Shown here piece by piece: positions 1 to 7,976 of a stretch of 23,846 bases of DNA. The notes under the pieces were generated by a model that worked only from the letters and a program-made list of their open reading frames with translations, was not told the origin of the DNA and did not search any database. The stretch spans positions 4,705-28,550 of the forward strand of contig JAGWBY010000014.1 of assembly GCA_021295675.1 (NCBI GenBank), given 5' to 3'. The position numbers and the translations under genes are program-made. This stretch comes from Candidatus Latescibacterota bacterium (lineage in GTDB: Bacteria > Latescibacterota > UBA2968 > UBA8231). Every line of letters starts with the position of its first letter. The first letter of the stretch is position 1.

Positions 1-636
1 CAGGCGGTCGGCGTCGAAATAGCGCACCGTAGCGCGCAACAGACCGCCGTTATAGACCGACTGCGGTGCCCCCAGCGTCACTTGGGTCAGCCCCTTGGTC
101 AACACCGGCTGCGACGGGAGTCGGTTAGTCGCAATGATTTCTATGGGACTGCGCTCGTCGGCACGCATGGTCTCGTAGGTCTCCAAAGCCTGCTGGTACT
201 CCGCCCGTAGAATCTGCTCCGGCCAGCCCGGATTCTTGCCGTCGTAGTACTGGAAGCGGGCGAATTCAGTATTACCCCAGTTCTTCTCTCCTAGGGCTGT
301 GCCCACGTCGTTCCAGTCGCGCTCCACGTCGCCGTCGCGCACTAAGGTAATCAGTTCGTAGTCCTCCCGAGCCATAGAGGCGTGGTACAAATGCATGATG
401 TCCTGGCCCCGCAACGGCGTGGGTTCTAGCCAGTAGCCCCGCATCTCAATGCCGTCGCTTACGTGCAGCCCCGGCGCTGGATTCCAGTCCCAACCGTCCG
501 GTCCGTAGCGCACTGGCACGAGAAACTGCCCGTCCTCCCGCTTTCTGCCATTATCGACTTGCAGCTTGATTTGCGAGCGCAAAAAGTCGAGGTACCCGCT
601 GTCGCCGGTGAGCAGTTGGGCGCATTCGATGGAACA
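1..636 (-). pseudogene. 3' continuation of the same gene after a frameshift, cut by the window edge
   Basis: From about position 636 down to 1 the minus strand is open in a second frame, with codons ending on positions divisible by three. It reads S-I-E-C-A-Q-L-L-T-G-D and continues without a stop for about 210 codons to the edge. The text is protein-like (for example GPDGWDWNPAPGLHVSDGIE and YHASMAREDYELITLVRDGD) and has the same Trp/Asp/Gly-rich composition as the upstream frame. The join lies near 628-636, where GYNIMF in one frame meets SIECAQLL in the other. I therefore read 1-1627 as one gene with a single frameshift. It could be a genuine mutation or an assembly error; there is no long homopolymer at the junction. 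The C-terminus lies outside the window. Confidence 0.7.
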
Positions 637-1627
637 TGATGTTGTAGCCTTGGTAGTGGTTCCAGCCGTACTGGCCGCCCCACCACACGCCCTCGCGTCC
701 CCCGCCGATGACGCCTTTAGCATCGACGTTGTCTGGGCAAATACCACCGTTTTTCTCCGTGCGCTCCATCCACGCCTCAGTGTAGTCGAGAACCCACTGT
801 TTGTACTTGTTATCGCCGGTGTACAAATAGGCATTGGTCACCAGCGCAGTAGCTGCTAGGCTGTTGGGCGTGTCACACTGCAAGACGAGTCGGTCGAACA
901 GATCGACGATCTGCTTGCGCCGCGCTGGGTTTTCAAACCACCGCGTCTCCAAGTTTTTGACGATGGGATACAGACTGGCGCGCACGCCGTAGTAGTTGGC
1001 CTGCCCGCCCAAGCCGCGCCCGGCCAGCAGCATGGTGTTGGCGTATTCCGCGTCTGCGTGGAGCTTGGGGCCCTGGCTCGAATGGAAGGGCGAGCGCAGG
1101 ATGCGGTATTCGGGGTCCCAGTTGGGAGCTTGGGGATCCTCGCCGATGAACATGGCCGCAAAACTCCGCGCCCGCCGCATGTTTTCCGATACCGTGGGGT
1201 CGGCCACCCCAAAGTCGTAAAAGGCCATATTGCCCTCGCCCAAGTGGTGCCACTCCATGGCTTGTTCGAGGTTCCAGAACTCGTTGTGGATGGACGGCCG
1301 AAAGACCTTCTTGTGGTCGTTGTCGCGCGTGCGGTGATCAATGCTCTCGTCGCTGATGCGGGTGACGGCGTTCCAGTTGCGGAAGTGGAGGTCGAGCAAA
1401 TCATCGGCCGCGCCAATCGCGTAGAACAGGCCAAAGTTGTACACCTGTTCGTAGAGATCATCCACATCCTCGGCCAACAACGTGCCACCGCCGCGCTCAA
1501 AGTACTGTCGGGCGAACAGGCGGCCCGACTCCTCCATCAACGCGATCAAATTCCGCTCCATCAAGGCCCACGCCGGCGGGGCCACAACCTCGGTCGCCTC
1601 GATCTTGGTCATACTATTTGCTGCCAT
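551..1627 (-). CDS. 5' portion of a frameshifted large protein of unknown function
   Basis: The ATG at 1627 has an AGGAGG ribosome binding site about 9 bases upstream, so the start is well supported. The frame gives 358 residues, but the last 23 or so (after GYNIMF) are out-of-frame product. The real protein continues in another frame to the left edge (see the next entry). The sequence is soluble, without a signal peptide, rich in Trp, Tyr, His and Asn, with repeated helical-looking segments and Gly-rich turns (GGREGVWWGGQYGWNHYQGY near the end). This resembles (alpha/alpha)6-toroid proteins such as glycan lyases and glycoside hydrolases, but no catalytic motif can be assigned, so the function is unknown. 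The gene is divergent from the SDR gene at 1754, with 126 bp between them. Confidence 0.75.
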   Translation of the reverse strand: MAANSMTKIEATEVVAPPAWALMERNLIALMEESGRLFARQYFERGGGTLLAEDVDDLYEQVYNFGLFYAIGAADDLLDLHFRNWNAVTRISDESIDHRTRDNDHKKVFRPSIHNEFWNLEQAMEWHHLGEGNMAFYDFGVADPTVSENMRRARSFAAMFIGEDPQAPNWDPEYRILRSPFHSSQGPKLHADAEYANTMLLAGRGLGGQANYYGVRASLYPIVKNLETRWFENPARRKQIVDLFDRLVLQCDTPNSLAATALVTNAYLYTGDNKYKQWVLDYTEAWMERTEKNGGICPDNVDAKGVIGGGREGVWWGGQYGWNHYQGYNIMFHRMRPTAHRRQRVPRLFALANQAASR

Positions 1628-1753
1628 CGCCTACTGCCTCCTGTGCGAGAAAGGGTTGGACGTAATTCTAGGCGGCGACACCTGTGCGGGCAAGCGGCCA
1701 CTGTCAGCCGCTCCGTTTGGCCGCTTCAGATGCATCCATTACTTTAAAATTCC

Positions 1754-2539
1754 ATGAACAGCAAAGACTATCTACACGCCCTCTTCGGGTGCCAGGGTCG
1801 CAAAGCCATCGTCACGGGGGCCTCTAGCGGCTTAGGAGCCGAACTAGCCCGCGTCCTCGTCTCGGCCGGTGCTGACGTCCTCGCCGTTGCCCGCCGCCGT
1901 GAGCGCCTCGAATCACTCGCCCACGAATTGCAAGACCGCGCCGGCACCATCCACGCCCACGCGGCCGACCTCAGCGACAACGCCGCCATCGCGGCCCTGC
2001 CCGAGCAAGCACGCGAGCAACTCGGCGGCTGCGATATCTTGGTCGCCAATGCCGGCACAGCCACTCGCGTCCGCCTCGAAGATATGGCCGAGCAAGACTT
2101 TGCCGCGGTCGTCGATCTCAACCTCAAAGCCCAGTGGCTACTCGCTAAAGCCTGCTTCCCCTTGCTCCGCGAATCTGAAGCCGGCCGCATCGTCAACATC
2201 GCCTCGATCTACGGCTTAGGAGCCTCGGTAATCAACGGCTTGAGTGCCTATACGATCAGCAAGCATGGACTTGTGGGATTGACGCGCTCGCAGGCAGTCG
2301 AATGGAGCAGACACGGCATCACCGCAAATGCCATCGCCCCCAGTTATTTCCCCACCGAAATGACCGAGACTGCCCTCGACAACGAGAAGATGAGCACCCG
2401 CCTGCGCACCTTTACGCCGCAAGGGCGCTTTGGTCAGCCTACAGAGTTAGCCACCTCCCTGCTCTTTTTGTGCTCAAAGGCCAGTGGCTATGTCAACGGA
2501 ACCGTCGTACCAGTGGACGGCGGCTGGACAGCGTGGTGA
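1754..2539 (+). CDS. SDR-family NAD(P)-dependent oxidoreductase
   Basis: This 261-residue protein is a classical short-chain dehydrogenase/reductase. It shows the cofactor-binding TGASSGLG at 21-28, an Asp (ADL) at 72 after the fourth strand region, NAG at 99-101, the structural Asn at 123, and the catalytic set Ser151, Tyr166 and Lys170 (YTISK). The C-terminal GYVNGTVVPVDGGW is typical of the gluconate 5-dehydrogenase / 3-oxoacyl-ACP reductase-like branch, so a sugar-acid or polyol substrate is plausible but not provable. No strong Shine-Dalgarno precedes the ATG (the upstream bases are AT-rich, TTTAAAATTCC). The family length is normal and all key residues are present, so it should be active. 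The broken AlbA_2 gene follows 11 bp downstream on the same strand. Confidence 0.93.
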   Translation: MNSKDYLHALFGCQGRKAIVTGASSGLGAELARVLVSAGADVLAVARRRERLESLAHELQDRAGTIHAHAADLSDNAAIAALPEQAREQLGGCDILVANAGTATRVRLEDMAEQDFAAVVDLNLKAQWLLAKACFPLLRESEAGRIVNIASIYGLGASVINGLSAYTISKHGLVGLTRSQAVEWSRHGITANAIAPSYFPTEMTETALDNEKMSTRLRTFTPQGRFGQPTELATSLLFLCSKASGYVNGTVVPVDGGWTAW

Positions 2540-2550
2540 GCGGAATTCGC

Positions 2551-3898
2551 ATGACGCCTGAGCAAATCATCGCCCTAGTCGCAACCGGTGAGTCCGAGAC
2601 ACTGGAGTTCAAGGAAACCACCGGAAGACGCCGCGAAGCAGCCCAAACGATGTGCGCCATGCTTAACCATCGCGGTGGGCGCGTCCTTTTCGGCGTCACG
2701 CCCAAGTGAGCGACCACACGCTCGAAGAAGTGAGTGCAGAGATTCAGGAGATTGAACCGCCGGTATTTCCGGTAGTAGAGCGGGTTCCCGTGGAGGACGG
2801 CCGAGAAGTGGTCGTAGTAAGCGTCAATCAAGGTCCTATGAAGCCTTATAACTACAGAGGAATACGCCTACCGCCGGGTTGGAAATACCAGCCTGAAGAT
2901 GTCGTCCGACGAGTACAACCAGATGCTGTTTGAACGGATGCACAGCGAGCAACGCTGGGAAAACCAGCCCGCTACCGGATGGTCGATCAGCGACCTCGAC
3001 GTAACTGAGATTGGGCGCACGATTGAGGAGGCGATTCGCCGGGGGCGCGTCAAGGATCCGGGCACTCGTGAACCCGAGGCATTATTGCAGGGCCTCAGTT
3101 TGATCAAAGATGGCGAATTGTTACGGGCCGCGGTCGTATTGTTCGGAAACACCGACCGGATCGAAGCTGAGATGCCTCAGTGTCTGCTCCGGGTCGCCCG
3201 TTTTCGTGGAACCGCACGCACGGAATTTCTCGACAATCGACAGTTTCGCGGCAACGCTTTCGTGCTGCTCGCAAGTGCAGAGCGTTTTATGCTCGAGAAC
3301 CTGCCAGTAGCCGGCCGCATTGTCCCGGATCTCTTCGAGCGGATCGATGACCCACTCTATCCGCCTGCGGCGTTGCGCGAGGCACTGGCGAATGCGTTCT
3401 GCCACCGGGATTATGCGATCGGCGGCGGCTCGGTAGCCACTGCAATATACGACGACTGCTTGGAGGTAACCTCAACGGGCTCGTTGCATTTTGGACTGAC
3501 CGCGGAGAAATTGTTTGCTCCACACGAATCGCTGCCTTGGAATCCTCGGCATCATTGAGCGATGGGGGACCGGCACGATCAATATGGTAAAGTGGACGAC
3601 GGCTGCCGGCCTGCCACAACCCGAGATCGAGGATACCTCTGGTTGCGTGACGGTGCGCTTTCGGCCCAACCGAAATGTGATGCCTCAGCGCGTTGAGAGA
3701 GACCTGACCGAGCGGCAACAAGCGACGCTAGCCCTGCTGAATCAGGCTGGTCGAGGGCTAGCACTGCGCGAGATATACGCACAACTAAAGCCGCTGGCCA
3801 GCGAGCGGCAGGTGCGAGAAGACTTGGCTATTCTGAGGACGCTTGGGCTGGTCGCGCCCACGGGACATGGGCGGGGAGCACGGTGGAACCGCCTGTAA
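2551..3898 (+). pseudogene. Broken AlbA_2 (Schlafen-like) ATP-binding / RecG-like transcriptional regulator gene
   Basis: Four pieces in shifting frames make up one gene. 2551-2709 encodes an AlbA_2 N-terminus (ESETLEFKE...GGRVLFGV) ending in an early TGA. 2706-2933 continues with VSDHTLEEVSAEIQEIEPPVFP. 2866-3558 continues with YRRVGNTSLKMSSDEYNQML and runs through the central region, including LREALANAFCHRDY and ESLPWNP. 3548-3898 resumes with GIIERWGTGTINMV and a C-terminal winged-helix-like tail ending RGARWNRL. This domain order (AlbA_2 DNA-binding, then the HATPase_c_4-type region) is that of COG2865 proteins of about 450 residues. The breaks look like a short deletion near 2704, a 1-base loss near 2860-2868, and loss of about nine codons near 3544. 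The intact parent would be a nucleic-acid-binding regulator, often linked to mobile or toxin-antitoxin regions. No single frame gives a working protein. Confidence 0.85.
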
Positions 3899-3907
3899 AT
3901 CAAAATT

Positions 3908-4086
3908 ATGGCTTATTCACAGGCCAATATGATGCAACTGATTGAAAATAAAGGTGTTGGCTTATTATGGCTTATTATGGCTTATTATGGCTTATTCACA
4001 GGCCAATATGATGCAACTGACTGAAAATAAAGGTGTTGGCTTATTATGGCTTATTCACGGCCAATACGATGCAACTGATTGAAAAT
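3908..4086. repeat. 59-bp direct tandem repeat (about 2.7 copies) with an internal 10-bp tandem repeat
   Basis: Copy 1 is 3908-3966, copy 2 is 3987-4045 and a partial copy 3 is 4046-4086. Each begins ATGGCTTATTCACAGGCCAA and carries GATGCAACTGA and AAAATAAAGGTGTTGG further on. Copies 1 and 2 are separated by two extra copies of the unit's own first ten bases (ATGGCTTATT at 3967 and 3977, running into copy 2 at 3987). Copy 2 has one substitution (GACTG for GATTG). Copy 3 has a one-base loss (CACGG for CACAGG) and a T-to-C change. The block is clearly more AT-rich than the flanking genes. This looks like a minisatellite produced by replication slippage, not a CRISPR array, since there are no unique spacers. 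Confidence 0.9.
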
Positions 4087-4112
4087 GCCATTCACCACTG
4101 AAAGTTGACACT

Positions 4113-4199
4113 ATGAAAAAGCGCATCCTCGGCCGCACGGGCCTAACCGTGAGCGAACCGTATGGCGCGACCTTTGAACAGAGCAAGCAGGCCCGCTAG
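4113..4199 (+). pseudogene. Remnant of an aldo/keto reductase gene (N-terminal fragment only)
   Basis: The ATG at 4113 begins a 28-codon frame whose first 15 residues, MKKRILGRTGLTVSE, match the well-known N-terminus of aldo/keto reductases (first beta hairpin, LGRTGLxVS). After Glu15 the similarity stops: the next residues are PYGATFEQSKQAR and then TAG at 4197. A normal member is 270-340 residues, so nearly all of the (beta/alpha)8 barrel and its Asp-Tyr-Lys-His tetrad are gone. I interpret this as the 5' stump of a deleted gene, sitting directly after the 59-bp repeats. Confidence 0.65.
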
Positions 4200-4208
4200 C
4201 AGTCCTCC

Positions 4209-4291
4209 AGGTAGTGGTCGGTCGCCTGTGCCGATCCCCGCCCACAGGGCCGAGGGGGTTGGGCCTGATCACTGGCCACTAACCACTGCCT
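4209..4291. repeat. Imperfect inverted repeat with heptamer units, 3' of the aldolase gene
   Basis: Arms 4210-4226 and 4274-4290 can pair over 17 positions with two mismatches and two G-U pairs when read as plus-strand RNA. A smaller CCC-ACA-GGG hairpin lies between them near 4041+200 (4241-4249). On the minus strand the right arm is three contiguous heptamers of form YAGTGRY: CAGTGGT, TAGTGGC and CAGTGAT (4268-4288). It ends 2 bp before the stop codon of the aldolase gene. It may be a terminator-like structure for the long minus-strand operon, though no T-run is visible, or a dispersed repeat element. Confidence 0.5.
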
Positions 4292-4292
4292 C

Positions 4293-5009
4293 TCAGACCG
4301 GCGGCGCTTCCAGAAAGACGCGCACCCCCATATCGGCATAGCGCGACCGGCTCTCGGCCGTGCCATTGCGGAAACAGACCGCAGTATCCGTGCCCTGCAA
4401 AGCCTCGACCGCATGGCGCACGCAATCATCGACGCTTTTGAGATGGGGATGCCCTCGGTGATTTAGGTCCATTTGCAGGTCGGTGGGGCCAAAAGAGAGG
4501 CAATCGACCCCAGGCCGCGCCAAGCTGAAGGCACTGGTCGCGGCCGCCACGGATTCGACTTGCAGCCACAGCACTCCGTACTGGTTCCACCAATCCGCAT
4601 ACGCCTGGGGGCCGCTACTCGTGTCGCCGACGCGAGCGCCGCCGCCATGGCTGCGCACCCCTTGCGGCAAGTAGTAGAAATTGGCCACGGCCTCCTCAGC
4701 GGTCGCCACGGTCTCCACTTGGGGCACTTCGATCCCCGAAGGCCCTAAGTCCAGATAGTTGCCGATTAGGTAGGTGTTGCGGGTGTGCTTGATGCGAAAG
4801 TGCAGCGGCAGGTCGAACTCCCCAACCATGCCCGCCAACGCGACTAAGCGGTCTTCGCTATAGGGCGAGTGCTGGCTGTCGGTAAAGACAAAATCGCACG
4901 CACCCAATTCGGCGATGCGCTGGAAGGCGTCGCGCTCAATATCGCCGCGGATGCCAAACCCCACCACCTGTTCACCCCGCTTGATCTTCTGCTTCAAATT
5001 CGCTGCCAT
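4293..5009 (-). CDS. HpcH/HpaI-family class II aldolase
   Basis: The 238-residue protein belongs to the metal-dependent HpcH/HpaI aldolase family, which cleaves or forms 2-keto-acid aldols such as 4-hydroxy-2-oxoheptanedioate and related sugar acids with pyruvate. It aligns with E. coli HpaI by position: His47 (SQHSPYS), Arg72 (HFRIK), Glu152 (QVES) and Asp177 (GPTDLQMDL) correspond to its His45, Arg70, Glu149 and Asp175. The PQGVR motif sits at 115-119. The ATG at 5009 has a good AAAGGAG site upstream. The natural substrate cannot be read from sequence. It starts 36 bp after the UbiA-family gene on the same strand and is probably the last gene of that transcript. The length is slightly short for the family (about 250-265) but the active site is complete. 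Confidence 0.9.
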   Translation of the reverse strand: MAANLKQKIKRGEQVVGFGIRGDIERDAFQRIAELGACDFVFTDSQHSPYSEDRLVALAGMVGEFDLPLHFRIKHTRNTYLIGNYLDLGPSGIEVPQVETVATAEEAVANFYYLPQGVRSHGGGARVGDTSSGPQAYADWWNQYGVLWLQVESVAAATSAFSLARPGVDCLSFGPTDLQMDLNHRGHPHLKSVDDCVRHAVEALQGTDTAVCFRNGTAESRSRYADMGVRVFLEAPPV

Positions 5010-5045
5010 GCTCGCGTCTCCTTTAAGAGAATGACAATGTCTCGA

Positions 5046-5930
5046 TTAGGCGTACAGCCCGAATAGGCTAGCCACCAACCAGAGCAGGGTGTTGACCTGC
5101 AAAGGCCGATCATTCCAAGCGACTGATGTCGGGTCGTCCCCCTGCCCCTGGTGGTACACTAAATAGAGATAGCGCAACACGCCGTAGAGCACAAAAGGGA
5201 TCGTCCACTGTAGTCGCGCGTCTTCTGCATCGCCCACCCCCATCGCGTACAGCGCGTAGCAGACTATGGTCACGGCCGTGAGAACGGCGATCATCTGGTC
5301 GAGAAAAGGCACGCTGTATTCTTCGAGGATAGCGCGGTGATCTGCGGCCGCATCCGCCAGTTGTACGATTTCCTGCCGACGCTTGACCGCCGCCATGAAG
5401 AGCACCAGCGCGAAGATACAGACGATAAACCACGTGGAAATGGACACTTCAATAACCACGCCGCCACCGACGGCGCGCAGCAGGTAACACGCGGCTACGA
5501 TCAGCACATCCACCAATACCACGTGCTTGAGTCGGAGCGAGTACGCCGCGTTGAGCACCGCGTAGAGCGCGGCCACCCACCCCAAATGGGGATGCAGCCA
5601 AAAAGCGCAAGCCAACGCAAGGGCCAACGCGACCAAAGCTGCCCCCCAAGCCAACGCGACCGACAGGTGGCCAGCGGCAATCGGCCGGTGGCACTTTTCG
5701 GGATGCAGGCGATCGTACTGGCGGTCAAAGATGTCGTTGAACAAATAGACGCCCCCGCTCAGCAAGACAAAGCAGAGGGCCGCCCCTAAGCTGTGTATTA
5801 GGTAGGAAAGTTCAAAAAGATGTTCGGAAAAAACGAGGGCGGGAAAGACAAAGACACTCTTGATCCACTGCCGAGGGCGCATGGACCAAAGGATGTAGTA
5901 GAGCGACAAAACGAGGCTATGCTTCGGCAC
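5046..5930 (-). CDS. UbiA-family prenyltransferase, decaprenyl-phosphate phosphoribosyltransferase-like
   Basis: This 294-residue integral membrane protein has about eight to nine hydrophobic segments. It carries the group signature MRPRQWIKSVFVFPAL near the N-terminus (17-32) and the Asp-rich motif NDIFDRQYDRLHPEKCHRP at 65-83, with Asn65, Asp66, Asp69 and Asp73 as metal/phosphate ligands. KRRQEI at 183-188 and NDRPLQ near 273-278 are also typical. These are the hallmarks of DPPR-synthase-like enzymes, which transfer phosphoribose from PRPP to a polyprenyl phosphate, giving a donor precursor for arabinose-type sugars. A different prenyl-phosphate reaction is possible. The start is GTG with no strong ribosome binding site, so an in-frame Met further in (Met17) cannot be excluded. 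It follows frr by 20 bp and precedes the aldolase gene. Confidence 0.88.
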   Translation of the reverse strand: MPKHSLVLSLYYILWSMRPRQWIKSVFVFPALVFSEHLFELSYLIHSLGAALCFVLLSGGVYLFNDIFDRQYDRLHPEKCHRPIAAGHLSVALAWGAALVALALALACAFWLHPHLGWVAALYAVLNAAYSLRLKHVVLVDVLIVAACYLLRAVGGGVVIEVSISTWFIVCIFALVLFMAAVKRRQEIVQLADAAADHRAILEEYSVPFLDQMIAVLTAVTIVCYALYAMGVGDAEDARLQWTIPFVLYGVLRYLYLVYHQGQGDDPTSVAWNDRPLQVNTLLWLVASLFGLYA

Positions 5931-5950
5931 AACCGGAGAGCAGGGGTCGT

Positions 5951-6511
5951 TTAGACCTCCATGATCTCCTTTTCCTTGTTCTCGATGATCTCGTCAATGG
6001 AGGCTACGTATTCAGCGGTCAAATCCTGCACCCTTTTCTGTGCGCTGCGCGACTCGTCTTCGGAGATATCCCCGTCCTTTTGCGATTCCTGGAGCAAATC
6101 TATCCCGTCGCGCCGCGCATGTCGCACCGCGACCCGCCCTTCCTCGGCTCGATGCCGAGCGACTTTGGTGATTTCTACCCGTCGCTCCTCAGTCAGCTCG
6201 GGAATGGGCAACCGAATGATGACACCGTCGTTGGCCGGGTTAAGGCCCAAGCTCTTGTCGGCGAGAATGGCCTTTTCAATCGTGGGAATCAGCGTGGCTT
6301 CCCAAGGCTTGATCGTCAACAAGCGCGGCTCGGGAACGCTGATCGTCGCCACTTGATTGAGCGGTGTCTGTTGGCCGTAGTAATCCACCCGCACGTTGTC
6401 GAGCATGGCGGCCGAGGCCCGCCCCGTGCGGATAGAGGCTAAGTCGCGGCGCAAAGACTCAATGGCCTTATCCATAGCCTCTTTTACTGTTTCAATGACC
6501 TCTTCCAACAT
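5951..6511 (-). CDS. frr: Ribosome recycling factor
   Basis: RRF of 186 residues, the standard length. With EF-G it splits post-termination ribosomes so that subunits can be reused. Recognisable segments are the helical N-terminus, SIRTGRASAAMLDNVRVDYYG (about 26-46), TPLNQVATISVPEPRLLTIKPW, the NDGVIIRLPIPELTEERR region (about 94-111), and the long C-terminal helix with DGDISEDE and EIDEII-like acidic stretches. GAGG lies 7 bases before the ATG at 6511. It follows tsf by 18 bp. In most bacteria pyrH sits in this slot (rpsB-tsf-pyrH-frr), and here it does not. All conserved Arg/Gly positions of the tRNA-mimic stem appear intact. Confidence 0.98.
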   Translation of the reverse strand: MLEEVIETVKEAMDKAIESLRRDLASIRTGRASAAMLDNVRVDYYGQQTPLNQVATISVPEPRLLTIKPWEATLIPTIEKAILADKSLGLNPANDGVIIRLPIPELTEERRVEITKVARHRAEEGRVAVRHARRDGIDLLQESQKDGDISEDESRSAQKRVQDLTAEYVASIDEIIENKEKEIMEV

Positions 6512-6529
6512 GGGGGCCTCAATGTGCTT

Positions 6530-7132
6530 TCAGGCGTCTTCTCCCAAGACAAACCGCTCAAAGCGACGCACGGTAATTTTCTCGCCGATTTTGGCGGTTA
6601 TCTCGGTGACCAATTCGCCGACTGTCTGGTCGGGACTTTTGACAAAGACCTGTTCCAGCAGGCAATTTTCCTGATAGAACTTCTCCATGCGACCGTCGAC
6701 GATTTTCTCGGCAATGTGCTCGGGCTTGCCCTCGTTTTTGGCCTGTTCGAGGAAAATGGCCCGCTCCCTTTCCACGGCGTCGGCGGGAATGCCCTCCCTA
6801 TCAACCGCCAAAGGCTGGGAGGCGGCAATGTGCATGGCCACATCCTTGGCAAAGGTCTGGAAGTCGTCGGTACGAGCGACGAAGTCGGTTTCGCAGTTGA
6901 CCTCTAGCAGCACACCGAGGCGGCTACCTTGGTGAATATACGCTTGGATCAGGCCCTCACTGGCGTCGCGACCGGCCCGCTTCTCCACCGCGGACAGGCC
7001 CTGCTTGCGCAAGTACTCAATGGCCTTTTCGCTGTCGCCGCCGGTTTCTTGCAGGGCTTTCTTGCAATCCATCATGCCCAAGCCCGTTTTCTCCCGGAGC
7101 ATTCGTACGCTTTGTGCGGTAATCTGAGTCAT
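6530..7132 (-). CDS. tsf: Translation elongation factor Ts (short form)
   Basis: EF-Ts exchanges GDP for GTP on EF-Tu. The N-terminal UBA-like domain (about 1-50: LREKTGLGMMDCKKALQE...GDSEKAIEYLRKQG) is followed by the key TDFVAR motif at 82-87, which pushes into the EF-Tu Mg/nucleotide site. At 200 residues this is the short type (as in Thermus and cyanobacteria), with one dimerisation-subdomain repeat instead of the two in the 280-residue E. coli form. It is not truncated: the C-terminal ITVRRFERFVLGE is the normal ending. It starts 32 bp after rpsB with only a weak GAAAG site, which suggests translational coupling to S2. Confidence 0.97.
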   Translation of the reverse strand: MTQITAQSVRMLREKTGLGMMDCKKALQETGGDSEKAIEYLRKQGLSAVEKRAGRDASEGLIQAYIHQGSRLGVLLEVNCETDFVARTDDFQTFAKDVAMHIAASQPLAVDREGIPADAVERERAIFLEQAKNEGKPEHIAEKIVDGRMEKFYQENCLLEQVFVKSPDQTVGELVTEITAKIGEKITVRRFERFVLGEDA

Positions 7133-7164
7133 CGTCGTTTGCTTTCAAAAAGTAGTTGATCTAA

Positions 7165-7935
7165 CTATGCGGTGGCCTCGGCTACATCCGCCGGGGCCTC
7201 TACGGCCTCTGCGGCCTCTTGCTTGTCGTCGCGGGCTGCTTTCTCGGCCTCGGCTTCGGCCCTACCCTCAATCACCGCGTCGGCGATGAGACGCGTGATG
7301 AGAGCGATCGAGCGGATGGCATCGTCGTTGCCGGGAATCGGATAGGTCACCAAGTCGGGATCGCAGTTGGTATCGACGATGGCCACGGAGGGAATGCCTA
7401 GCTTGGCCGCTTCGCGTACGGCGATGTGCTCCTTCTTGATGTCTATGATAAAGACCAAGCCGGGAAGACCGCCCATGTTGCGGATGCCAGCCAAGGTCCG
7501 CTGGAGTCGGGCGCGCGCTTTTTCGAGCAGCAGAACTTCTTTTTTCTTGAGGTTCTCGTAGGTGCCGTCAGCCGAGATGCGGTCGAGATGCTCTAGGTGC
7601 CGGATGCTTTGGCGGATAGTCTGCCAGTTGGTCAGCATCCCGCCGAGCCAGCGCTCGGTGACGTGAAACATGCCACAGCGCTCGGCTTCCTGCCGCACGA
7701 GTTCGGCGGCCTGTTTCTTCGTGCCGACAAAGAACACGGCACGTCCGGCGCGCACCGTCTGGCGCACGGCCTCGCAGGCAGCTTCGACTTTGCCGACCGT
7801 CTTTTGCAGGTCGATGATGTGGATGCCGTTGCGCTCGGTGAAGATATAGGGCCGCATTTTGGGGTTCCAACGCCGGGTCTGGTGCCCGAAGTGGGTCCCC
7901 GCTTCCAGCAAATCGCGGATGGTGAAGTCAGCCAT
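7165..7935 (-). CDS. rpsB: 30S ribosomal protein S2
   Basis: S2, 256 residues, begins [20 protein letters not shown], the canonical N-terminus. Other conserved parts are [39 protein letters not shown] and the [21 protein letters not shown] segment near the C-terminus. The last 30 or so residues form an acidic Ala/Glu tail ([20 protein letters not shown]), as in several other phyla. AGGAG lies just ahead of the ATG at 7935. The upstream 123-bp gap to rpsI holds a strong RNA structure (described separately), a likely place for S2 autoregulation. rpsB is followed by tsf. Confidence 0.98.
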   Translation of the reverse strand: MADFTIRDLLEAGTHFGHQTRRWNPKMRPYIFTERNGIHIIDLQKTVGKVEAACEAVRQTVRAGRAVFFVGTKKQAAELVRQEAERCGMFHVTERWLGGMLTNWQTIRQSIRHLEHLDRISADGTYENLKKKEVLLLEKARARLQRTLAGIRNMGGLPGLVFIIDIKKEHIAVREAAKLGIPSVAIVDTNCDPDLVTYPIPGNDDAIRSIALITRLIADAVIEGRAEAEAEKAARDDKQEAAEAVEAPADVAEATA

Positions 7936-7976
7936 GATCGCTCCTAAATGTTAGTTGGGCCTCCGCCTCCTTCATT

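Noticed and set aside
1058..1747. 229-codon plus-strand open frame opposite the left-hand gene
   Set aside because: It is the antisense shadow of a well-supported minus-strand gene in GC-rich DNA, with no recognisable domain.
3908..4024. 38-codon open frame across the 59-bp repeats, starting at ATG 3908
   Set aside because: It has no ribosome binding site, its sequence is dictated by the tandem repeat, and it resembles no protein I know.
3908..4086. CRISPR-like array
   Set aside because: The copies are adjacent and lack unique spacers of constant length; no cas gene is nearby.
4200..4292. Further remnant of the aldo/keto reductase
   Set aside because: No frame shows reductase motifs; the stretch contains only the inverted repeat.
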